Shown here: in pieces, positions 43,604 to 51,850 of the stretch
Layout of the letters: each line of letters opens with the position of its first letter
Position numbering within the stretch: position 1 is the first letter of the stretch
Origin: an uncultured Cellvibrionales bacterium
GTDB lineage: Bacteria; Pseudomonadota; Gammaproteobacteria; Pseudomonadales; Cellvibrionaceae
DNA: 64,000 nucleotides
Assembly (NCBI GenBank): GCA_913020115.1
Contig: CAJWBQ010000022.1
Span: 18,917 to 82,916, forward strand
Direction of reading: 5' to 3'
Program-made: the position numbers and the translations under genes
Notes under the pieces: generated by a model
What the model was told of the DNA's origin: nothing
The model's input: the letters and a program-made list of their open reading frames with translations, nothing else
The model's database searches: none

Positions 43604-43622
43604 TGCCCGGGCCGCCCGGGCA
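43604..43622 (+). promoter_or_regulatory. GC-rich hairpin inside operon, ahead of ribosome site
   Basis: TGCCCGGG-CCG-CCCGGGCA is a perfect 8-bp stem with a 3-base loop, 22 bp after the FadB-like stop. It ends three bases before AAGGA, the ribosome site of the acyl-CoA dehydrogenase gene. It may protect the mRNA 3' end of the upstream cistron or lower translation of the downstream one. Confidence 0.55.
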
Positions 43623-43639
43623 AGTAAGGATATTTCAGT

Positions 43640-44800
43640 ATGAGAAGTTTTACCGAAGAGCAAACAATGTTTCGCGGCGCCTTTCGCAAATTTCTGGAAG
43701 CGGAAATTGCGCCCAATATGGAGCGCTACCGGGAACAGGGTATCGTCGATCGCGAAGCCTTTAAAAAAGCCGGCGATCAGGGTTTCTTGATGATCTGGCC
43801 TGAGGAGCAATATGGCGGCACGGGCGATCGTGATTTTCGTTTTGAGCAGGTGATCATCGAGGAGTCTTGTCGCGCCGGAACTGGTGAGTGGTTTAACACC
43901 CTACACAGCCGTTTGGTGGGCCCCTACATCGATAACTTCGGCAGTGATGAACAGAAGCAACGTTTTTTACCCGGTTGTGTGAGCGGTGAAAAGATTCTTG
44001 CCATTGCCATGACCGAGCCCGATGCTGGCAGCGACTTGGCAGGCATGCGCACTACGGTCAAAGAAGAGGGTGATCATTTTGTACTGAATGGCTCAAAAAC
44101 CTATATCTCTAATGGCATCAATGCAGATTACATTATTGTGGCTGGCAAATCCGACCCCGACAATAACCCTCATGCAATGACTTTATGCATTGTTGAGCGT
44201 GGCATGGAGGGCTTTGAACGCGGTCGTAATTTGGCCAAAATGGGCATGAAAGCGCAAGATACGGCGGAGTTGTTTTTTAATCAGGTTCGCATCCCTAAAG
44301 AAAATGTTCTCGGCGAGCCGGGACACGGTTTTTTCTACTTAATGCAAGGCTTGGCCGAAGAGCGCTTGATTGCCTCTACCGGTGCCATCGCACACGCTCG
44401 CAAGGCTTTTGATATTACGCGCAGTTTTGTGATGGAGCGCAAGGTGTTTGGCAAGCCGCTGTCAATGAAGCAAAATACTCAGTTCCAAATGGCCCAAATG
44501 GACGCCGAAATCGATATCATGCAGGCGTATATTGATCACTGTGTCACGTTGCATAACGAAGGCAAACTCACGGTAAATATGGCAGCAAAAGCTAAATTGC
44601 AGTCAACCGAGATTGAAGGCCGTATGATGGACTTGGGTGTGCAGTTGCACGGTGGCGCGGGTTACATGCAAGAGTATCCCATCTGCAGAATGTATACCGA
44701 CGCACGCATAAATCGTATTTTGGCGGGCAGCTCTGAAATTATGAAGCTTATTATTGGCCGCGATATTTTCTCTGAGCACCACACCAGTATTTTTGATTAA
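43640..44800 (+). CDS. Acyl-CoA dehydrogenase
   Basis: A 386-residue FAD enzyme for the first beta-oxidation step. Motifs: 'AMTEPDAGSDLAGMRTT', 'ERLIASTGAIAHARKAFD', 'QLHGGAGYMQEYP' and 'ARINRILAGSSEIMKLIIGR'. As in the other dehydrogenase of this window the Glu before the G-T/S pair of the last motif is missing ('ILAGSSE'), so the base is probably the one used by isovaleryl/long-chain-type enzymes. AAGGA is nine bases before the ATG. It lies between the FadB-like gene and an alpha-methylacyl-CoA racemase-like gene, pointing to branched-chain substrates. Confidence 0.95.
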   Translation: MRSFTEEQTMFRGAFRKFLEAEIAPNMERYREQGIVDREAFKKAGDQGFLMIWPEEQYGGTGDRDFRFEQVIIEESCRAGTGEWFNTLHSRLVGPYIDNFGSDEQKQRFLPGCVSGEKILAIAMTEPDAGSDLAGMRTTVKEEGDHFVLNGSKTYISNGINADYIIVAGKSDPDNNPHAMTLCIVERGMEGFERGRNLAKMGMKAQDTAELFFNQVRIPKENVLGEPGHGFFYLMQGLAEERLIASTGAIAHARKAFDITRSFVMERKVFGKPLSMKQNTQFQMAQMDAEIDIMQAYIDHCVTLHNEGKLTVNMAAKAKLQSTEIEGRMMDLGVQLHGGAGYMQEYPICRMYTDARINRILAGSSEIMKLIIGRDIFSEHHTSIFD

Positions 44801-44812
44801 GGACAGTACACT

Positions 44813-45949
44813 ATGGGCCCGTTGAGCGGATTTAAAGTTATTGAAATAAAGGGCATTGGCCCAGGCCCATACGCAGGTATGTTGTTGGCTGACATGGGTG
44901 CGGAAGTCATCGTTGTAGAGCGGGCCTCAAAACCCTCTGGTATCGCGCCTCCCTCGGAACTCGATTCCATATCAAGGGGCAAGCGTTCCATTGCTCTGGA
45001 TCTAAAAAGTGAAGCGGGTTTAGAGGCGCTGCTGCAACTGGTGGAAGGCGCCGATGCCATTTTTGAAGGCTTTCGCCCGGGCGTCACTGAACGCTTAGGT
45101 TTTGGGCCAGACCACTGTTTGGAGCGCAACCCAAAGCTTGTTTACGGGCGAATGACCGGCTGGGGGCAGACTGGGCCCTTGGCGAAAGTGGCAGGGCACG
45201 ACATCAATTACATTTCACTGACCGGTGCACTCGCGGCGATCGGCACGGCAGATAAACCCATACCGCCTTTAAATTTGGTAGGCGATTATGCCGGTGGCAG
45301 TTTGTTTCTGGTTATGGGTATGTTGGCGGCTTTGCTAGAAGCGCAAACATCCGGTAAAGGGCAGGTGATTGACGCGGCTATTACCGACGGTTCAGCCAGT
45401 TTGATGAGCATGTTTTTCACGATGAAAAAATTGGGTGCTTGGAATACTGAGCGAGAGAGTAATCTCTTGGACGGCGGCACACCTTTTTACGGAACCTACA
45501 GTACACTCGATGAAAAATTTGTTTCTTTGGGCCCCATTGAGCCGCAATTTTTCGCGACTTTGGTTGATAAGGCTGGAATGGCGCCGGAGATGCTTGATGC
45601 GCATATGAACCCCGCGCGCTGGGCAGAGCTGAAAAATACCTTAACGGAGTTGTTTCAGTCGAAAACACGGGATGAGTGGTGCGAAATATTAGAGGGCAGC
45701 GACGCTTGTTTTGCGCCGGTGCTTGATTTTACCGAAGCCCATAAACACCCACATAACCAAGCCCGCAAGACCTTCATTGAAGTTGATGGTCTGCAACAAC
45801 CGGCGCCGGCGCCACGCTTCAGTCGCTCTGAGTGTGACACCCCTTCGGCACCGCACAAAGAGGGTGCCGACTCCGAGGCAATTTTATCGGACTGGGGTTT
45901 TACCGACGAAGCTATTGAGACGCTGCGAAGTACTGGCGCACTAACGTGA
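44813..45949 (+). CDS. CaiB/BaiF family, alpha-methylacyl-CoA racemase type
   Basis: Class III CoA-transferase fold, 378 residues. Two residues that make the acid-base pair of alpha-methylacyl-CoA racemases are present in their motifs: H129 in 'AGHDINYISLTGALAAIG' and D158 in 'NLVGDYAGGS'. So a racemase of 2-methylacyl-CoA is more likely than a CoA transferase. Racemisation is needed before methyl-branched chains from isoprenoids, phytanic acid or sterol side chains can enter beta-oxidation, which fits the operon. AAGGA lies nine bases before the ATG and the gene is 12 bp after the acyl-CoA dehydrogenase. It is the last gene of the operon. Confidence 0.9.
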   Translation: MGPLSGFKVIEIKGIGPGPYAGMLLADMGAEVIVVERASKPSGIAPPSELDSISRGKRSIALDLKSEAGLEALLQLVEGADAIFEGFRPGVTERLGFGPDHCLERNPKLVYGRMTGWGQTGPLAKVAGHDINYISLTGALAAIGTADKPIPPLNLVGDYAGGSLFLVMGMLAALLEAQTSGKGQVIDAAITDGSASLMSMFFTMKKLGAWNTERESNLLDGGTPFYGTYSTLDEKFVSLGPIEPQFFATLVDKAGMAPEMLDAHMNPARWAELKNTLTELFQSKTRDEWCEILEGSDACFAPVLDFTEAHKHPHNQARKTFIEVDGLQQPAPAPRFSRSECDTPSAPHKEGADSEAILSDWGFTDEAIETLRSTGALT

Positions 45950-45958
45950 ATGAAGCAG

Positions 45959-46597
45959 TCAGTGTGCTGAATTAGCCTCTAATAGCTGTTCATGTGAAGA
46001 CATAGAGGTATTTAGGTCTTTAATAATACCGTTTTCAATGCTGTACACCCAGCCGTGTACTGACAGATTAGCGCCGTTTTTCCAGGCGCTTTGAATCACT
46101 GAAGTGCTGCACACGTTGCGTACTTGTTCTATAACGTTAAATTCACAGAGCAAATTCTGCCTGTCTTCTGGCTTCGCCTCTTCTAAAGCTTGTGCATTAA
46201 AACGGCTCACGTCTTTAATGTGGCGCAGCCAGTTGTCAATTAGCCCGTGGTCAGTGTCTTCCATGGCCGCCTTGATGCCACCGCAGCCATAGTGGCCGCA
46301 CACAATGATGTGCTTAACTTTCAATACTTCCACGGCAAAATGAATCACCGACAAGCAATTTAAGTCAGTGTGTACCACCACGTTGGCGATATTGCGGTGC
46401 ACAAATATTTCCCCGGGGGGTAAGTTTACAATTTGGTTGGCGGGTACACGGCTATCAGAGCAGCCAATCCAGAGATACTCTGGGGCTTGTTGTTTAGACA
46501 GTTGGGAGAAAAAATCGGGATCGGATTTTTTGATTTCATTTGCCCAAGCCAAATTTCTATCAAAGAGGTGTTTCAGGGTTTTCAAAGTAACACTCAC
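45959..46597 (-). CDS. can: Beta-class carbonic anhydrase
   Basis: Interconverts CO2 and bicarbonate in the cytoplasm. The zinc ligands C46, H102 and C105 and the gating D48/R50 pair are all in place ('GCSDSRVPANQI', 'VCGHYGCGGIKAAM'). At 212 residues it has the E. coli Can length and N-terminus. It is convergent with the beta-oxidation operon (only 9 bp between stops) and divergent from the dehalogenase gene; no functional link is evident. Confidence 0.96.
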   Translation of the reverse strand: MSVTLKTLKHLFDRNLAWANEIKKSDPDFFSQLSKQQAPEYLWIGCSDSRVPANQIVNLPPGEIFVHRNIANVVVHTDLNCLSVIHFAVEVLKVKHIIVCGHYGCGGIKAAMEDTDHGLIDNWLRHIKDVSRFNAQALEEAKPEDRQNLLCEFNVIEQVRNVCSTSVIQSAWKNGANLSVHGWVYSIENGIIKDLNTSMSSHEQLLEANSAH

Positions 46598-46878
46598 TCT
46601 TGCAATGGATTGGCGCTATTGTCGCAGGTAGTCGCGCCAATGCAAGCCTTGATATGCCTGTACTTTGTATGCCCGCGCCAGGCCTGCATTAGCCCGCCAA
46701 TTGAACTTCGAGTATCTTTTATTGTGGCGGCTTGAAGATTAGTGTGGGTGCAAGCCTAGAACATAGACCCCGTGTATAGCTTAGTATTCGCCGGATCGAT
46801 TTCAGCCGTTCTGGTATATCTGCTAGTATTTTGGCAACCCTATTGCCCACACTGTGCGGGCTCAGCCGAGGCGCAAGC

Positions 46879-47790
46879 ATGAAATTTTTAAGAACTGACG
46901 ACAGTTGTTTTGAGCAACTTCCTGGATATGACTTCTCTCCAAACTATGTGTCGGTTGACGATGGTGAGGGCGGTGAATTGCGGGTCCATTATTTAGATGA
47001 GGGCCCCCGCGACGCTAAGCCGGTTTTGCTGATGCACGGCGAACCTTCGTGGTGTTATCTCTACCGTAAAATGGTGCCCGTATTGGTGGCCGCCGGGCAT
47101 CGTGTTATCGCACCCGACCTGGTGGGTTTTGGTCGTTCAGACAAACCTACCCAGCGCAGTGATTATACTTATCTGAGTCATGTTGACTGGATGCAGGCTT
47201 GGCTAACTAAGCTAGACCTCAATGATATTACCTTAGTGTGTCAGGATTGGGGTGGGCTCATCGGCTTGCGCTTGGTGGCTGAGAATACAGAGCGCTTTGC
47301 GAGGGTTGTGGCGGCCAATACTATGCTGCCAACCGGTGATCATGACCCCGGAAAAGCCTTTAAAGATTGGCAAACATTCTCACAGGAAGTTCCAGAGTTC
47401 CCCGCTGGTGGCGTGATTAAAGGCGGAACCGTCAGTGAATTATCGGAGGCTGTTATTGCGGCTTACAACGCTCCATATCCCGATGAATCCTACAAAGAGG
47501 GTGCTCGTCAATTTCCGCTGCTAGTACCCATTACCCCTGATAATCCCGCCAGTGAAAAAAATAGGGCGGCCTGGAAAGTTTTGTCTCAGTGGAATAAACC
47601 GTTTCTAACGGCCTTCAGTGATCAAGACCCTGTGACTGCCGGTGGCGATAAAGTGATGCAAAAACTGATTCCCGGTACGCAAGGGCAAGCCCATACAACT
47701 ATTGTGGGTGGCGGGCATTTTCTTCAGGAAGACAAAGGAGAAGCGCTGGCTGAGATCACCGTGCAGTTTATCGCGGATAACCCCGCGTAG
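46879..47790 (+). CDS. Haloalkane dehalogenase (alpha/beta hydrolase)
   Basis: Hydrolyses carbon-halogen bonds of haloalkanes to alcohols. I start at ATG 46879 with GAGG ahead, not at 46831. The 303-residue protein has 'HGEPSWCYLYRKM', nucleophile D123 followed by halide-binding W124 ('CQDWGGLIG'), the acid in 'FSDQDPVT' and the catalytic His in 'VGGGHFLQEDKG'. The cap has 'FKDWQTFSQ', whose tryptophan could supply a second halide contact as in the DhlA/DhmA subfamily. An epoxide hydrolase would normally have two cap tyrosines; these are not clear. Marine bacteria often carry such enzymes for natural organohalogens. Confidence 0.88.
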   Translation: MKFLRTDDSCFEQLPGYDFSPNYVSVDDGEGGELRVHYLDEGPRDAKPVLLMHGEPSWCYLYRKMVPVLVAAGHRVIAPDLVGFGRSDKPTQRSDYTYLSHVDWMQAWLTKLDLNDITLVCQDWGGLIGLRLVAENTERFARVVAANTMLPTGDHDPGKAFKDWQTFSQEVPEFPAGGVIKGGTVSELSEAVIAAYNAPYPDESYKEGARQFPLLVPITPDNPASEKNRAAWKVLSQWNKPFLTAFSDQDPVTAGGDKVMQKLIPGTQGQAHTTIVGGGHFLQEDKGEALAEITVQFIADNPA

Positions 47791-47796
47791 TGAATG

Positions 47797-47832
47797 GTGA
47801 TGGTGTAGGTGTTTTTTAGCTCACACCATCAC
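47797..47832. terminator. Perfect 10-bp hairpin between convergent genes
   Basis: GTGATGGTGT (47797-47806) pairs exactly with ACACCATCAC (47823-47832) around a 16-base loop that contains GTTTTTTAG. It follows the dehalogenase stop by 6 bp and reaches into the last codons of the convergent luciferase-like gene, so it is a good bidirectional terminator candidate. Confidence 0.6.
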
Positions 47833-48811
47833 TTAATTTAAAGGCTCCAGCCAATAGCTCATAAGATCGCTTGCGAGCTTCAAAGTCATGAGTAATGGTG
47901 ACGGTCATTAATTCGTCAGCGCCAAAGGCATCTGCCAAACTGAACAACTTGTCACGCACCTGCTCTGGTGTGCCAATGGCGGCATGTGACGAACGCTGAT
48001 TGATAAACGCTTGCTCATCGGCGCTAAGCACTACGCTGGCGGCTTCTTCCGGCGTGCAAATGCGACTGTCGCCTTTCCCTGTCGCAAAACGTAAAAATGA
48101 TATCTGTCGACTGAGTGCAAGCCGCTTCGCTTCCTGTTCGGTCTCAGCACAAATAACGTTTACCGTGAGTGAAGAATAGGGCTTTGGGCACTGTGCCGAA
48201 GGTTCAAACCGCTGCTGGTAGTATTCGAGAATGCGCGTGTCCATATGAGGATTGATAAACAGCGCAAAGTTATAAGGTAGGCCGCGCTGTCCCGCGAGCA
48301 CTGCACTGTCTGGGCTCGAGCCCAACATCCACAGGTTCGGCGCAACGCTGGCTTGAGGTTTTACGGCTGGACGAAAGTCTGTGTCATAAAGCATCGACTG
48401 TAAGTTTTCCACTTGTTCTGGAAATTTGTCGAAGCGCGTTTTGCCGTCAATAGATAGTGCGCGGGCAGAAATCATATCGGTGCCCGGCGCTCGACCTACC
48501 CCAAGATCGATCCGTTCTGGATACAAGCAAGCTAGCGTGTTGGCAATTTCGGCCACCTTATAAGGGCTGTAGTGAGGCAGCATAATGCCGCCACTACCAA
48601 TGCGAATATGACGAGTGTGTTGGGCGAGTGCGGCCATCAAAATTTCTGGAGCGCTGCCCGCTAGGGCGTCGGTACTGTGGTGCTCAGACACCCAAAAACG
48701 ATGGAAGCCCAAGGCTTCAGTGAACTGGGCTAGCTCTAGTGTTTCTTGGAATGCCTGTGCGGCGCTGCCGCCCTGACGTATGGGCGATTGATCTAATACC
48801 GACAGTTGCAT
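47816..48811 (-). CDS. Luciferase-like (LLM) flavin-dependent oxidoreductase
   Basis: A 331-residue TIM-barrel protein of the bacterial-luciferase-like group, uncharacterised group 1 type: 'LSVLDQSPIRQGGSAAQAFQ' at the start, 'FHRFWVSEHHS', 'HIRIGSGGIMLPHYSPYKVAE' and 'ERIDLGVGRAPGTD'. Such proteins use reduced flavin supplied by a reductase to oxidise a substrate; the substrate of this subgroup is generally unknown. It lies 56 bp after a LysR gene on the same strand, but a LysR-SDR divergent arrangement makes a functional link to the SDR more likely for that regulator. Confidence 0.92.
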   Translation of the reverse strand: MQLSVLDQSPIRQGGSAAQAFQETLELAQFTEALGFHRFWVSEHHSTDALAGSAPEILMAALAQHTRHIRIGSGGIMLPHYSPYKVAEIANTLACLYPERIDLGVGRAPGTDMISARALSIDGKTRFDKFPEQVENLQSMLYDTDFRPAVKPQASVAPNLWMLGSSPDSAVLAGQRGLPYNFALFINPHMDTRILEYYQQRFEPSAQCPKPYSSLTVNVICAETEQEAKRLALSRQISFLRFATGKGDSRICTPEEAASVVLSADEQAFINQRSSHAAIGTPEQVRDKLFSLADAFGADELMTVTITHDFEARKRSYELLAGAFKLSDGVS

Positions 48812-48867
48812 GATGGGCCTTAAAAAAGAATTTTATGAAATTATTCTAACAGAGTTTTATTGGGTAT

Positions 48868-49785
48868 TTATTTCAGATGCTGAAGTGCAGGGTCATTTTT
48901 TATTTCTTCAAGCAGCCACTGGCGGAAGGCGAGCACTTTTTTATCTTGAGCTTTTCCTTGGCGACAGGCCAGGTACCATTCGCCCGGTGTTTTCATCCGC
49001 AAGTCTGGGAATAGCTCCACTAGAGCGCCAGATTGCAGGTCTCTATCGATATAAGGCTGGGTGCCCAAGGCAACGCCTAAACCCTGTGCCGCGGTCAGCA
49101 AGGCGTGGTCATAGCTGTCAAACTGCAGGCCTGACTCTGGGTTCACTTGCTCTGCGCCTGCATGCTGTAACCAAATAGACCAATCCCGTGCCGAAGGGTA
49201 GACCTGCAAAATAGGGTGCTTGGCTAGATCGGCTGGAGTGTTAATAGCTCCGACGCTTTCGATGAATTCAGGGCTGGCAACCGGCAGGAGTTCTGATTTA
49301 AACAAGAAATCATAGTGTAGGTTTGCCGATGTGGGGGCGCCGATAAGCACACAAAGGTCAACATCATCGTACTCAAAATTCACATCTTTCTGAGAGGTGC
49401 TAAGGCGCACTTCTATCTCTGGGAATTGGCTGTGGAAACTGAAAAGGCGCGGAATCAACCAGCGAATGGCAAAGGTTGAGTAGAGTTGCAGTGTTAGCAC
49501 CCCAGGTGCTTGCGGGGAGAGCAGCGCTGCCGTGCCTTCGGCAATGCTGTCGAGCGCGTCCCGCACCACGGGGTAGTAACTTTTCCCCGGTTTTGTAAGC
49601 TCCACACAGCGCGCTTTACGTGTAAATAATTCAAGACAGAGGAAGTTTTCCAGTATCTTTATTTGGTGGCTTATGGCCGAGTGTGAAACACAGAGCTCTT
49701 CAGCCGCAAACTTAAAAGAGCTGTTTCTAGCGGCCGCTTCGAAGCTGCGCAAAGCGGTCAATGGCGGTAGTGCCTTTCGGGTCAT
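48868..49785 (-). CDS. LysR-family regulator (GcvA-like)
   Basis: A 305-residue LysR protein. I start at ATG 49785 (AAGGA ahead; 'TRKALPPLTALRSFEAAARN') and not at 49821. The helix-turn-helix is 'SSFKFAAEELCVSHSAISHQ' and the ligand domain is complete. The N-terminus 'LPPLTALRSFEAAAR' is typical of the GcvA-like branch. It is divergent from the SDR/quinone reductase/esterase/BCCT gene row (153 bp between starts) and is its likely regulator. Confidence 0.93.
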   Translation of the reverse strand: MTRKALPPLTALRSFEAAARNSSFKFAAEELCVSHSAISHQIKILENFLCLELFTRKARCVELTKPGKSYYPVVRDALDSIAEGTAALLSPQAPGVLTLQLYSTFAIRWLIPRLFSFHSQFPEIEVRLSTSQKDVNFEYDDVDLCVLIGAPTSANLHYDFLFKSELLPVASPEFIESVGAINTPADLAKHPILQVYPSARDWSIWLQHAGAEQVNPESGLQFDSYDHALLTAAQGLGVALGTQPYIDRDLQSGALVELFPDLRMKTPGEWYLACRQGKAQDKKVLAFRQWLLEEIKNDPALQHLK

Positions 49786-49937
49786 AATAATTCCTTGCTT
49801 GCTGAGATGAATATAATTCAACAGCGGATCAACTTAATCAGTTTGTCGTTTGGCGGCGGGCGTGTCAACATGGTTTAAGTTGGAGGGTTGAATATTCACC
49901 CAAACCCCCTTTAGGCAATATCGATAAGGAATGTGGA

Positions 49938-50738
49938 ATGAGTCAGAGTATCGCGGGTTTTAAGCCTGATCAGGTTGTATTGGTGACAGCGGGCGCGTCG
50001 GGCATAGGTCGCTGCATCGCTGAGACTTATCTTCAGCACGGTTGCAAGGTGCACATCTGTGATATTGCGGAGGCGAGTGTTGAGGGGTTTTTACAGGACA
50101 ACCCAGGGGCGACGGGAAGCATCGCCGATATTTCCGACGCAGCACAGGTAGCGAAGCTTTTTGAAGATTTTTCGAGCCATTACTCGCAGTTAAATATTCT
50201 CGTCAATAACGCTGGCATTGCCGGACCAACGAGCCCGGTTGAGGACATTGAGATTGCCGACTGGAATAATACGATCAACATCGATTTGAACGGGCCCTTT
50301 TACATTACCCGCAAAGCCGTGCCTTTACTGAAAAAAGCAGGCGGTGGTTCCATAGTGAATATCTCCTCTAATGCGGGACTGTTTGGTTTGCCATTGCGTT
50401 CGCCCTATACGGCGGCCAAGTGGGCGCTGATCGGCCTGACTAAAACATGGGCAATGGAATTGGGGCCCGACAATATCCGGGTAAATGCACTGTGCCCAGG
50501 AAGTGTCAATGGTCCTCGTATCGACGGTGTAATTGCTAGAGACGCGGACGAGCGAGGTGTGAGCGTCGAGGAAATTCGCGATTTGTATCAGCGCCAGAGT
50601 TCTATGCGTTTGTTTGTAGACGCTCAAGATGTGGCCAACATGGCCTTATTTTTAAGCTCGGATTTGGGGAACACCATATCCGGGCAAGCACTGGGCGTCG
50701 ATGGTCACACAGAAGGCTTGTCTAATTGGCTTAGCTAA
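49938..50738 (+). CDS. Short-chain dehydrogenase/reductase
   Basis: A 266-residue classical SDR: cofactor motif 'VTAGASGIGRCIAETYLQHG' (the first G of TGxxxGxG is A, 'TAGASGIG'), 'NNAGIAGP', active-site Ser in 'NISSNAGLFG' and YxxxK in 'YTAAKWALIG'. 'HICDIAEAS' after the second strand has an acidic residue, which favours NAD(H). AAGGA precedes the ATG. It heads a row of genes for a quinone-reductase-like enzyme, an esterase and a transporter, suggesting oxidation of an alcohol in a small catabolic pathway. Confidence 0.94.
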   Translation: MSQSIAGFKPDQVVLVTAGASGIGRCIAETYLQHGCKVHICDIAEASVEGFLQDNPGATGSIADISDAAQVAKLFEDFSSHYSQLNILVNNAGIAGPTSPVEDIEIADWNNTINIDLNGPFYITRKAVPLLKKAGGGSIVNISSNAGLFGLPLRSPYTAAKWALIGLTKTWAMELGPDNIRVNALCPGSVNGPRIDGVIARDADERGVSVEEIRDLYQRQSSMRLFVDAQDVANMALFLSSDLGNTISGQALGVDGHTEGLSNWLS

Positions 50739-50854
50739 TAAACATTTCTTTTCGGTAGCAGTGGCAAAGATGTGTAGAGTTTTCTTGGTTTAAGTTTGAG
50801 AAATAGCAAAACTTAGTCTGAGCATGACTAAGCGTTAATAATTTGGAGGTTGAT

Positions 50855-51844
50855 ATGAAGGCAGCATGGTTTGAGTCGTTTGGTCCAGCAAATGAAACCA
50901 TTATTATTGGTGAACAGGATAAGCCGGCACCTGGCGTGGGTGAAGTATTGGTGAAATTGAAAACCACTGGCGTGAACCCTTCCGACGTTAAAAAGCGCGC
51001 AGGGGCTTTTCCTAATTTGTTAGACGGTGGCCTGGTGATTCCACACAGTGATGGTGCAGGCACTATCGAAGCCGTGGGCGAAGGTGTTGATGCCAGTCGA
51101 ATCGGCGAGCGGGTGTTTGTTTATCAAGCTCAATATGGCCGACGTTTGGGTTCGGCCGCTGAATATGTGGCGCTAGATTCAAACCGTGCTCCCTCGCTGC
51201 CCGACGAAGCCAGCTTCGCTGAAGGTGCTTGTATTGGCATTCCCATTATGACCGCTCATCGCTGCGTCTTTGCCGATGGCGACATTACAGGGCAAACTAT
51301 TGTTGTTACAGGCGGTGCTGGTCGTGTTGGTCATTACGCCATTCAGTGGGCGAAACACGCAGGCGCTACGGTTATTGCTACGGCCAGCAATGAAGCCGAC
51401 CGAGAGGCCTGCCGTCAAGCGGGTGCCGATCATGTGGTGAATCACAGAGACGAAAGCTGGGGCGATGCTGTCTTGGCCTGTAACAATGGTGAAAAAATTG
51501 ATCGGGTTGTGGATGTAGAGTTCGGTGCAAACCTGCCTGAAGTTCTCAGGTTTATCCGCATCGGCGGCACCATTGCGACATACTCCTCTACGCAGGTTAA
51601 AGAGCCTCAATTACCCTTTGTACAAATGATGTTTTTAGATTTGACGCTGCGCATGGTGATTGTTTATGCAATGCCCGAAGAGGCTAAAGAGCAGGCCATT
51701 GCCGACACCTGTGAGCTGATGCGAGCAGGGAAATTACAGCACCGAATTGCGCACAATTTACCTTTCTCTGAAATGGTTCAGGCGCAAGAACTGATAGAGC
51801 AGGGTGGTTTCCGTGGCTGCGTTATTGTGAGTATCGATGAGTAA
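50855..51844 (+). CDS. NADPH:quinone reductase-like, zinc-independent MDR
   Basis: A 329-residue medium-chain dehydrogenase/reductase of the quinone oxidoreductase branch ('KTTGVNPSDVKKRAGAFP', 'HSDGAGTIEAVGEGV', 'GGAGRVGHYAIQWAKHAGA'). Zinc ligands of alcohol dehydrogenases are absent. GGAGG stands five bases before ATG 50855, so the extra four residues of the longer frame are not used. Gap to the SDR gene is 116 bp, and to the esterase gene 6 bp. It probably reduces an enone or quinone intermediate with NADPH. Confidence 0.93.
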   Translation: MKAAWFESFGPANETIIIGEQDKPAPGVGEVLVKLKTTGVNPSDVKKRAGAFPNLLDGGLVIPHSDGAGTIEAVGEGVDASRIGERVFVYQAQYGRRLGSAAEYVALDSNRAPSLPDEASFAEGACIGIPIMTAHRCVFADGDITGQTIVVTGGAGRVGHYAIQWAKHAGATVIATASNEADREACRQAGADHVVNHRDESWGDAVLACNNGEKIDRVVDVEFGANLPEVLRFIRIGGTIATYSSTQVKEPQLPFVQMMFLDLTLRMVIVYAMPEEAKEQAIADTCELMRAGKLQHRIAHNLPFSEMVQAQELIEQGGFRGCVIVSIDE

Positions 51845-51850
51845 TACTTT

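Noticed and set aside
46879..47790. Epoxide hydrolase identity for the alpha/beta hydrolase
   Set aside because: The nucleophile is followed by Trp as in dehalogenases, and the two cap tyrosines of epoxide hydrolases are not evident.
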